From Anodontia alba (taxonomy: Eukaryota; Mollusca; Bivalvia; Lucinida; Lucinidae): a stretch of 64,000 bases of DNA. Below are positions 43,424 through 53,924 of this stretch, piece by piece. The DNA lies in NCBI GenBank assembly GCA_964016985.1, contig OZ024824.1:117386951-117450950 (forward strand). The letters are read 5' to 3'. The translations under genes and the position numbers were made by a program. Within the stretch, counting starts at the first letter, position 1. Each line of letters opens with the position of its first letter. Below the pieces are notes generated by a model that saw only the letters and a program-made list of their open reading frames with translations, had not been told where the DNA came from and ran no database searches.

Positions 43424-46400
43424 AGCTTGTGGTACAGCAAAATTTTTTTTCTCTCCGTCAAAAAAATGTTGCAAAGTTTCTGAAGCTATGTTTTCTTATT
43501 AGTATGTAGAAGCTTCAAAAAATTGAAACATACATGCAACACTATCCCCTAAAATTGGGACTAGTTGTTTAAGGTATTGTTAGTTTAGGCCAGAGGAAAG
43601 TTTTATTAGAGAGGTGAAAAACTTTTTCAGAGACAGTTAAACTTATGCCAAAAACAGATTTACAAAAACATATGAAGAAAAATATTACCACATTTTATTT
43701 GAAACAAGCAAAGTCAGTGAATTTATGTCCCCACCTTTAAAAAACTAGAGGCCCAAGTGGGCCAGAAATTGTTTACCTGGATTAGGCTGACCATGATATG
43801 ATACACTGTGCCATGGTGGCCATCTTGGCTATCAGATCAGATTGCCTTTAGCAATTCAGAATCTGATGTTGTTTGAAGAGTTTCAAGATTGCCACCATGG
43901 CTGTCATCTTGGAAACTGGAACTGAATGATTCAGCAATTCTGAATCTCCATTTCACCCCAATGCCTCCCATCAAGTTTCGGCTCAACCTGACTTACTGTT
44001 TGGGAGGAGATGTGATTTGAAGAATTTCAAGATGGCGGCCATCTTGGACATTGGAACAGAAGGATTTTAGCAATTCTGAATTTCCATATCACCCCAATGA
44101 CTCCCATCATGTTTAAGCTCAATCAGAATTACCCTTCGGTAGCAGACGTGATTTCGAGATTTTCAAGATGGCTGTCATGGTGGCCATCTTGGATATCAGA
44201 ACGGAATCATTTTAGCAATTCTAAATCTCCATGCTGCCCCGATGACTTCCATCAAGTTTCCCCTCCATCCAACTTACTGTTTGGGAGCAGATAACAACTG
44301 AAGACTTACAAGATAGCCGGAGGAGATGTTGTTCGAAGATTTTCAAGAAGGCTGACAATTTTAGCAATTCTGAATCTCTATGTCGCTTCAATGCCTCCAA
44401 TCAAGTTTTGACTCAATCAAACCTATGGTTTGGGAGGAGATGTCGTTTGAAGAATTTCAAGATGGCCACCATGGCGGCCATCTAATACATCTGAATGGAA
44501 GGATTTTAGCAATTCTGAATCTCTGTGTCACTGTGATGCTTACCATCAAGTTTTGGCTCAATCCAACTTACAGTTTGGGAGGAGATGTCATTTGTAGAAT
44601 TTCAAGATGGCATCCATCTTGGATATGGGAAAAGAACGATTTTAGCAATTCTGAGTCTCTATAACTCTCAAAAGCCTCCCATCAAATTTCAGCTCAATCT
44701 GACTTATTGTTTGGGATTAGATGTTGTTTGATGGCTGCCATCTTGGATATCTGAATGGAACGATTTTAGCAATTCTAAATCTCTGTGTCACTGTGATGCT
44801 TCCCATCAAGTTTTGGCACAATCCAACTTTCAGTTTGGGAGGAGATGTCGTTTGAAGAATTTCAAGATGGTAGCCATCTTGGATATCAGAACCGGACAAT
44901 CTTAGCAATTCTTAATCTCTATGTTGCTCTGATGCCTCCCATAAAGTTTCGGCTCTTGAAGAATTTCAAGATGGTCGCCATCTTGGATATCAGAACCGGA
45001 CAATCTTAGCAATTCTTAATCTCTATGTTGCTCTGATGCCTCCCATAAAGTTTCAGCTCAATCTGACTTATGGTTTTGGAGGAGATATCATTTGAAGAAT
45101 TTCAAGATGGCTGCCTTGGGGGCCATCTTGGATATTGGAACAGAACAATTTTAGCAATTCTGAATCTCTGTGTCACTGTGATGCTTCCCATCAAGTTTTG
45201 CCTCAATCCAACTTACGGTTTGGGAGGATATATCGTTTGAAGAATTTCAAGATGGCTGCAATGGATATCGGAATAGAACAATCTTAGCAATTCTGAATCT
45301 CTATGTCGCACCAATACCTCCCATAAAGTTTTGGCACAATCTGACTTATGGTTTTGGAGGAGATATCGTTTAAAGAATTTCAAGACGGCCGCCCTGGCAG
45401 CCATCTTGGATATTGGAAGGGAACAATTTTAGCAATTCTGAATCTCTGACAACTGTAACTGTGATGCCTCCCATCAAGTTTTGACTCAATCTGACTTAAG
45501 CTTTGGGAGGAGATGTCGTTTGAAGAATTTCAAGCTGGCCACCATCTTGGATATCGGAATAGAATGATTTTAGCAATTCTGAATCTCTGTGTCACTGTGA
45601 TGCCTCCCAACAAGTTTCAGCTCTTTCGGACATAGGGTTTTCAAGGGTTTAGGAGGAGTGTCGTTTGAAGAATTTCAAGATGGCCCCCCCTGGTGGCCAT
45701 ATCATGGATTTCGAAACAGAACAATTTTGAAACTCTGTGTCACTGTGATGCCTCCCATCAAGTTTCAGCTCAATCGGACTTAGGGTTTGAGAGGAGATGT
45801 CGTTTGAAGAATTTAAAAATGGCCGCCATACCGGCCATCTTGGATATCAGAATAGAATGATTTTAGCAATTCAGAATCACTGTGTCACTGTGACGCCTCC
45901 CATTAAGTTTCAGCTCACACTTAGGGTTTGGGAGGAGATGTTGTTTGAAGAATTTCAAGATGGCCACCTTGGCGGCCATCTTGGACACTGGAATGAAAAG
46001 ATTTTAGCAATTCTGAATCTCTGTGTCACTGTGATGTCTCTCATCAAGTTTCAGCTCAATCAGACTTAGGGTTTAGGAGGAGATGTGGTTTGAAGAATTT
46101 CAAGATGGCCATCAGATGGCGGCCATCTTGGATACTGGAATGGCACGATTTTAGCAATTTTGAATCTCTGTGTAACTGTGATGCCTCCCATCAAGTTTCA
46201 GCTCAATCAGACTTATGGTTTAGGAGGAGCTGTCATTTGAAGAATTTCAAGATGTCATGGAGTTTGGAACAGAACAATTTTGAAACTCTATGTCACTTTG
46301 ATGCCTCCCATCAAGTTTCCGCTCAATCAGACTTAGGGTTTGAGAGGAGATGTTGTCTAAAGAATTTCAAAATGGCCCCCGTTCCGGCCATCTTGGATAT

Positions 46401-48419
46401 CAGAATAGGACGATTTTAGCAATTCTGAATCACTGTGTCACTGTGATGCCTCCCATTAAGTTTCAGCTCTATCACACTTAGGGTTTGGGAGGAGATGTCG
46501 TTTGAATGAATTTCAAGATGGCCGCCATGGCGGCCATTTTGGGTATTGGAACGGAACCATTTCAGCAATTTTGAATCTCTGTGTCACTGTGATGCCTCCC
46601 ATCAATTGGATTTAGGGTTTGGGAGGAGATGTTGTTTGAAGAATTTCAAGATGCCACTGTGGCAGCCATCTTGGATATCAGAATGGAACAATTTTAGCAA
46701 TTTTGAATCTCTGTGTCACTGTGATGCCTCCCATCAAGTTTCAGCTCAATCGGACTTAAGGGTTGAGAGATGATGTCATTTGAAGAATTTCAAGATGGCC
46801 CCCCCTGGTGGCCATCTTGGATATCGGAATAGAACGATTTTAGCAATTTCGAATCTCTGTGTCACTGTGATGCCTCCCATCAAGTTTCTGCTCAATCGGA
46901 CATAGGTTTAAGAGGAAATGTCATTTGAAGAATTTCAAGACGGCCACCGTGTTGGCCATCTTGGATATCGGAACAGAAAGATTTTAACAATTCTGAATCT
47001 CTGTGTCACTGTGATGCCTCTCATCAAGTTTCAGCTCAATCAGACTTAGGGTTTAGGAGGAGATGTCGTTTGAAGAAATTCAAGATGGCCACCCCGGCTG
47101 ATATCCTGGATATCAGAACGGAAAGATTTTAACGATTTTGAATCTCTGTGTCACTGTGATGCTGCCCATCAAGTTTCAGCTCAATCGGACAGGGTTTAGG
47201 AGGAGATGTCATTTGAAGAATTTAAAGATAACGCCCTGGCAGCCATTTTGGAAGTTGAAATGGAAAGATTTTAGCAATTTTGAATCTCTGTGTCACTGTG
47301 ATGCTGCCCATCAAGTTTCAGCTCAATCGGACAGGGTTTAGGAGGAGATGTCGTTTGAAGAATTTAAAGATAACGCCCTGGCAGCCATTTTGGAAGTTGA
47401 AATGGAAAGATTTTAGCAATTTTGAATCTTTGTGTCACTGTGATGACTCCCATCAAGTTTCAGATCAATCGGAATTAGGGTTTGGGAGATGTTGTTTGAA
47501 GAATATCAAGATGGCAGCCATAATGGATATCTGAATGGAACCATTTTAGCAATTTTGAATCTCTGTGTCACTGTGATGCCTCCCATCAAGTTTCAGCTCA
47601 ATCGGACTTACAGTTTAAGAGGAGATGTCATTTGAAGAATTTCGATATGGAACGATTTTAGCAATTTTGAATCTCTGTGTCACTGTGATGCCTCCCGTCA
47701 AGTTTCAGGTCAATCGGATAGGGTTTAGGAGGATATATTGTTTGAAGAATTTCAAGATGGCTGAGCTGATAGCCATCTTGGATATTGGAAAGGATTGATT
47801 TTAGCAAATTTGGATCTCTGTGTCACTGTGATGCCTCCCATCAAGTTTCAGCTCAATCAGGGTTTAGGAGCAGATGTCGTTTGAAGAATTTCAAGATGGC
47901 CACCCTGGTGGCCATTTTGGATATCTGATTGGAACTATTTTAGCAATTTTGAATCTCTGTGTCACTGTGATGCCTCCCATCAAGTGTCAGCTCAATTGGA
48001 ATAAGGTTTTGGGAGGAGATGTCGTTTGAAGAATTTCAAGATGGCCACCATGGCAGCTATCTTGGATATTGGAATGGAATGATTTTTGCAATTTGAATCT
48101 CTGTGACGCCTCCCATCAAGTTTCAGCTCAATCGGATTTAGGGTTTGGGAGGAGATGTAATTTGTAGAATTTCATGATGGCCACAAGTTTCAGCTCAATT
48201 CAACTTAGGGTTTGGATTTCAGAACAGAACAATTTTAGCAATTCTGAAAATCTGTGTCACTGTGATGCCTCCCATCAAGTTTCAGCTCAATCAGACTTAG
48301 GGTTTGAGAGGAGATGTTGTTTGAAGAATTTCAAAATGGCCATCTTGGATACCAGAATGGCACTATTTCAGCAATTTTGAATCTCTGTGTCACTGTGATG
48401 CTTCCCATCAAGTTTCAGC

Positions 48420-50320
48420 TCAATTCAACTTAGGGTTTGGATTTTGGAACAAAACAATTTTAGCAATTCTGAAACTCTGTGTCACTGTGATGCCTCCCAT
48501 CAAGTTTCAGCTCAATCGGACTTAGGGTTTGAAAAAAGATGTCATTTGAAGAATTTCAAAATGGCCGCCATGGTGGCTATCTTGGATATCAGAACACAAT
48601 GATTTCAGCAATTCTGAATCCCTGTGTCACTGTGATGCCTCCCATCAAGTTTCAGCTCAATCACACTTAGGGTTTAGGAAGAGATGTCATTTGAAGAATT
48701 TCAAGACGGCCACCCTGGCAGCCATTTTGGATATCGGAACGGAACAATTTGAGCAATTTTGAATCTCTGTGTCACTCTGATGCCTCCCATCAAGTTTCAG
48801 CTTCATCAGGGCTTAGGAGGACATGTCATTTGAAGAATGTCAAGATGGCCACCATGGTGGCCATTTTGTATATTGGAACGGAACCATTTGAGCAATTTTG
48901 AATCTCTGTGTCACTGTGATGCCTCCCATCAAGTTTCAGCTCAATTGGATTTAGGGTTTGGGAGGAGATATTGTTTGAAGAATTTTAAGATGGCCACCAT
49001 GGCGGCTATCTTGGATATCGGAATGGAATGATTTTAGCAATTTCGAATCTCTGTGTCACTGTGATGTTTCCCATCAGGTTTCAGCTCAATCGGACTTAGG
49101 GTTTGAGAGAAGATGTCGTTTGAAGAATTTCAAGATGGTGGTCATCTTGGATATCAGAATGGAACAATTTTAGCAATTTTGAATCTCTGTGTCTCTGTGA
49201 TTAAGGTTTAGGAGGAGATGTCGTTTGAAGAATTTCAAGATGGCCACCGTGGGGGCAATTCTGGATGTCAAAATGGAAAGATTTTAGCAATTTTGAATCT
49301 TTGTGGCACTGTGATGCCTCCGATCAAGTTTCAGTTCAATCAAAATTAGGGTTTGAGAGATGATGTTGTTTGAATAATTTCAAGATGGCCACCATGGCCA
49401 CCATAATGGATATCAGAATGGATCCATTTTAGAATCTCTGTGTCACTGTGATGCCTCCCATCAAGTTTCAGCTCAATTCAACTTAGGGTTTGGATTTCGG
49501 AAAAAAACAATTTTAGCAATTCTGAAACTCTATGTCACTGTGATGCATCCCATCAAGTTTCAGCTCAATCAGACTAAGGGTTTGAGAGGAGATGTCATTT
49601 GAAGAATTTCAAAATGGCCACCATGGCAGCCATCTTGGATATCAGAATAGAATGATTTTAGCAATTCTGAATCGCTGTGTCACTGTGATGCCTCCCATCA
49701 AGTTTCAGCTCAATCACACTTAGGGTTTAGGAAGAGATGTCATTTGAAGAATTTCAAGATGGCCACCCTGGCGGCCATTTTGGAAATCGGAACGGAACAA
49801 TTTGAGCAACTTTGAATCTCTGTGTCACTGTGATGCCTCCCATCAAGTTTCAGCTCAATCAGACTTAGGGTTTAGGAGGAGATGTCATTTGAAGAATTTC
49901 AAGATGGCCACCATGGTGGCCATTTTGGATATTGGAATGGAACCATTTGAGCAATGTTGAATCTCTGTGTCACTGTGATGCCTCCCATCAAGTTTCAGTT
50001 CAATTGGATTTAGGGTTTGGGAGGAGATGTCATTTGAAGAATTTCAAGATGGCCACCATGGCGGCTATCTTGGATATCGGAGTGGAATGATTTTAGCAAT
50101 TTTGAATCTCTGTGTCACTGTGATGCTTCCCATCAGGTTTCAGCTAAATTGGATTTAGAGTTTGATAGAAGATGTCGTTTGAAGAATTTTCAAGATGGTG
50201 GTCATCTTGGCTATCAGAATGGAACAATTTTAGCAATTTTGATTCTCTGTGTCACTGTGATTAAAGTTTAGGAGGAGATGTTGTTTGAAGAATTTCAAGA
50301 TGGCCACCGTGGGGGCCATT
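48420..50320 (+). repeat. Higher-order duplication inside family D
   Basis: A block of about 1.06 kb with a distinctive unit order (short GGATTTCGGAA unit, ACACTTAGGGTTTAGGAAGAG unit, TTTGAGCAA units, TGGTGGTCATCTTGG unit, ATTAAGGTTTAGGAGG unit) appears at about 48420-49270 and again at about 49480-50320. Confidence 0.75.
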
Positions 50321-50763
50321 TGTAGGGTTTGGGAGGAGATGTCGTTTGAAGAATTTCAAGATGGCCACTATGGGGGCCATCTTGGACATTGGAATTGAAC
50401 AATTTTAGCAATTTTGAATCTCTGTGTCACTGTGATGCCGCCCATCAAGTTTCAGCTCAATTGGAATTAGGGTTTGCAAGGAGATGTTGTTTGAAGATTT
50501 TAAGATGACCATAATGGACATCGGAATGGAACGATTTTAGCAATTTTGAATCTCTGCATTACTGTGATGCCTCCCATTAAGTTTCAGCTCAATCGGACAG
50601 GGTTTAAGAGGAGATGTCATTTGAAGAATTTCAGAATGGAACGATTTTAGCAATTTTGAATCTCTCTGTCACTATGATGCCTCCAATCAAGTTTCAGCTC
50701 AATTGGACTTAGGGTTTAGGAGGTTATGTTGTTTGAAGAATTTCAAGATGGCTACCCTTGCGG

Positions 50764-51989
50764 CAGGGCTCTAGAAATTTTGAAATCTGAATCGGTCCAG
50801 CCGATGATGATGACGTCATCAATGAGCCCATTTCCAAAAATATATATATATATATATATATATATCACCTATCACCTCAACTCCGTAATATGAAGGAAGT
50901 CCGGGTATAACGAGCATGATCAAAGCTGGCGTCATCAATAAATACAGTCATGTATGTCAAAAGAAAGGAAAAAAAAAAAAAGACGGTTTTGTTGTTATTT
51001 CCACCTCCACAGGGTTTTCCTAAACTATTTATAAACAACTGATTCCCGTCTTGTATAAGCGCGAAGATGGCGGGAAACAGGAGAGACGTAACGAAACGAC
51101 TTTCATGGACCTAATTAGGTCTAATAATAAAGGCCTGCACTACGGCTGGTTTTGCAGTTTTCAATGTTTCAAGATTTGACCAGATTGCCTAAATTTTAAG
51201 CACTGACCAATCTTGTCTAGCACAAGTGGTGCATTACTTATTTTTACCGTGAAATCTACCTTGAATACTCGCGTGTTACGGCAATCAACAAAAAAAAAAA
51301 AAAAAAAAAAGAATCAATCAATAATACCCAGATCAGACGCCGTTGTATGCGACATCTGATCAAGACGTACATGGTTTGGGAATTAATTTATCAAATCTGG
51401 GACCGACAAACCGTGTTGAGCAAAACAAAAAAGAAGAGGAAGAAAACGGGTGCATTCAAGCGGTGCATTCTTTTATCGCTCTCAATAAAGCGACCTTTGA
51501 TCTTTTGGACACGCCGACTGCACCTGGATGTTTTGCAGTCTCAGTGTATTCACACGTGTCACACAAACGGATTAATTATCAGACTACCGTTACTAATGAT
51601 TCGTGTTAATCGCTTGTTTACCGCACAAAGGTCAGTGAAGTGTTGATTTTTTGACAATGTTTGGATAATGACGTAATTAATTTGTGCTGCGGTAGGTTGC
51701 CGTTATTCATCTGCCTCTCCAATATACATGTCAAATGACCGTTTAGAGCCTTTTAACTACGATAATATCGCATTTAAAAGATGTGCAGACTTTGTCAGTT
51801 TGGGAAGACTTGACCGTTTGTGATTTTTTAGACATCATTGATTCGTGAAAATTGGTTGGTTGGGGGAAAATGGGGTTCAAGGCACAAACCTGTTGGACCG
51901 ATTTATTAGTGTTTTGGGGTGTTTGAAATCGGTCCAGAATTCTTAATTTCGGTCCAGACCAGCTATTTTTCCGGTTTTCCGGAGCCCTG
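50764..51989. mobile_element. hAT-like non-autonomous element
   Basis: Inverted ends CAGGGCTCTAGAAA and, complemented, CAGGGCTCCGGAAAA. Exact 8-bp target duplication CCTTGCGG at 50756-50763 and 51990-51997. The 8-bp duplication and CAGGG start are hallmarks of hAT elements. No transposase frame. GGTCCAG occurs several times near both ends and may be a subterminal binding repeat. Inside are an (AT)n run at 50842-50866 and a P2-like hairpin at 51328-51371. Confidence 0.9.
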
Positions 51990-52053
51990 CCTTGCGGCCA
52001 TCTTGGATATCAGAAAGGAACGATTTTAGAAATTTTGAATCTCTGTGTCACTA

Positions 52054-53388
52054 CGAGGGTCGTGCAAAAAGTTCTGTCACTAACAGGCTTCCTTAGTTTT
52101 ATCCCATGTATATTTTAAAACACTTCACTGCACTTGAATGGTGTGGTGAATAGCTATCTATACCCGTTTATTTCGTGCAACTTGCTTTCCAACTGACCGA
52201 GTTATTTCAAATTGAAATAGATGCAGTCATATACAAACTGACCAATTTACTTGTTACATTGGAACATGGACCAGAAGACTGAAATTTGTAGCTATATTAA
52301 ATGCCGCGTTAGGCTTAAGATTCAAAGCAGATATTTAATGAATTGTGTGGTATATATGGACCTCAGACCATTTCAATGCGCATAGTTTTTAGGTGGGTTA
52401 AAGCTTTTAAAGCTTGGGAATTTTCTGTTGAATATGATACCCATCCTGGAAGGCCTAAAATCTCTGTTACCAAGGCTAACATCGCTGCTGTAAAGATTGT
52501 GGTCGAACAGGATGCACGATTGTCTGTCAAAGATATAACTAGTTGTACTGGCATATCAGAAGGCAGTGTGCAAACAATTCTGAAAAAGCGTTTGGACCTG
52601 AGAAAGGTTTGCGCTAGGTGGGTACCTCATTTGCTCACTGAGAAGCAAAAGACACAACACCTTAAATGTGCCCAGGAACTTTTGAAAACATACAAAGGCT
52701 GTAATAGTCGGGTTATTTCTAACTTGCTAACAGGTGATGAAATCTGGGTGCACATGTTTGAGCCACAAAGAAGGGCTGATAATAAGCAATGGAAGTGAAA
52801 AGATCAAAAACGCCCATGTATTGCCAAGAGAACCATAAGTTCGAATAAGATGTTGTATGCAATTTTCTTTAATTCAAGTGGGCCAGTCGTTCAAGTGCCT
52901 TGTCCATCTGGTTATACAGTCACTGGCCGATTCTACAAGAATTCTGTACTGAAGAGAGTGAAAGAGTTTTACAATAAGAAAAGACCAAGCAAAGGATGGT
53001 CAGGAGTCCACCTTTTACATGACAACGCCTCCTCTCATAAGTGTGAGGTTGTCTTTTTTGGCTTCTGAAAAGGTGAAAGTTTTAAACCATCCACCTTATT
53101 CATCTGACCTGAGTCCCTGTGACTTCTTTTTATTTCCAAGGCTTAAGAAAATGCTTTCTGAAAATAAGTATACGTCTGGAAGTTCTCTTGGCAGCACTAT
53201 TTATCAGTGTCTCCAACAGATACCAAAAGAAGGCTATTTATCTGCTTTTCATGACTGGGTAAAAAGGTTACAAAAATGTGTTTCAGTAAAAGGGGAATAC
53301 TTTGAAGGTTTGTAATAAAAATATGTTTGATAAAACGTAGCACTGAAGTAATCCAAACCCAGTGACAAAACTTTTTGCAGGACCCTCG
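52054..53388 (+). mobile_element. Mariner element, full length
   Basis: 1335 bp with inverted ends CGAGGGTCGTGCAAAAAGTT and, complemented, CGAGGGTCCTGCAAAAAGTT, flanked by TA at 52052-52053 and 53389-53390. Removing the element and one TA restores a D unit (GTGTCACTATGATGCCTCC); the same CACTATGATGCC variant occurs intact near 50669. Confidence 0.95.
52266..53314 (+). pseudogene. Mariner transposase, broken
   Basis: Starts near 52266 with MDQKTEICSYIKC. The frame then changes before 52343, where the main N-terminal part begins (helix-turn-helix region with FRWVKAFK, HPGRPKIS, and TGISEGSVQTIL). The first catalytic Asp is in LTGDEIWVHMFEP, the second in HLLHDNASSHK near 53010, and the third in PPYSSDLSPCDFF near 53100, which is the DD34D pattern. 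It ends KGEYFEGL at 53314. Lesions: a frameshift upstream of about 52370, a TGA at 52796-52798, and a frameshift between about 53040 and 53070. All catalytic residues remain recognisable, so inactivation is fairly recent. Inferred inactive; the ends could still be mobilised in trans. Confidence 0.93.
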
Positions 53389-53924
53389 TATGATGCCTCC
53401 CATCAAGTTTCAGCTCAATCGGACTTAGGGTTTAGGAGGAGATGTTGTTTGAAGAATTTCGAGATGGCTGGCCTGGTGGCCTTCTTGGATATCAGAAAGG
53501 AACGATTTTAGCAATTTTGAATCTCTGTGTCACTGTGATGCCTCCCATCAAGTTTCAGCTCAATCGGACTTAGGGTTTAACGGGAGATGTCGTTTGAAGA
53601 ATTTCAAGATGGCCGCCCTGAATATTGGAATGGAACGATTTTAGCAATTTTGAATATCTTTGTCACTGTGATGCCTCCCATCAAGTTTCAGCTCAATCCG
53701 ACTTAGGGTTTGGGAGAAGATGTCGTTCGAAGAATTTCAAGATGGCCACCATGGCGGCCATCCTGGATATCGGAACGGAACAATTTTAGCAATTCTGAAT
53801 CTCCATGTTGCCACAATGCCTCTTACTAAGTTTCAGCTGAATCCAACTTATGGTTCTGGATATACTGCACAAAAACCATGCAGGTTTTTTTTTGGCACGT
53901 TTTTTTCTCCGTAACAGAAACACA

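Larger units (their letters stand above)
36772..43744 (+). repeat. Segmental duplication, copy 2
   Basis: Collinear with copy 1 from about 37005. The first 235 bases are a P1 MITE half plus flank that match 5790-6005, joined abruptly to sequence matching 4390, so a rearrangement marks the left edge. Copy 2 lacks all five large copy-1-specific segments. It ends at CCCCACCTTT, where a D head starts. Confidence 0.9.
43745..53857 (+). repeat. Family D tandem array (about 145-bp monomer), 10 kb
   Basis: Head CTAGAGGCCCAAGTGGGCC then GTTTACCTGG. Roughly fifty monomers follow, with TTTCAAGATGGCCACCATGG, GGCCATCTTGGATATCGGAA, TTTTAGCAATTTTGAATCTC, TGTGTCACTGTGATGCCTCC, ATCAAGTTTCAGCTCAATCG, GGTTTGGGAGGAGATGTCG. 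Early units are more diverged than those after about 46000. The whole monomer aligns with family A. A hAT-like element (50764-51989) and a mariner (52054-53388) interrupt it. No GGAC/hairpin tail is seen; it fades into the GAAAC satellite near 53860. Confidence 0.9.

Noticed and set aside
43063..43509. Open frames with repeated Tyr-Ile-His or Cys-Met-Tyr-Val
   Set aside because: Translations of the (ATGT)n and (TG)n microsatellites.
51343..51646. Transposase frame in the hAT-like element
   Set aside because: Two short overlapping frames with no hAT dimerisation or BED-finger motif; they overlap a hairpin repeat.
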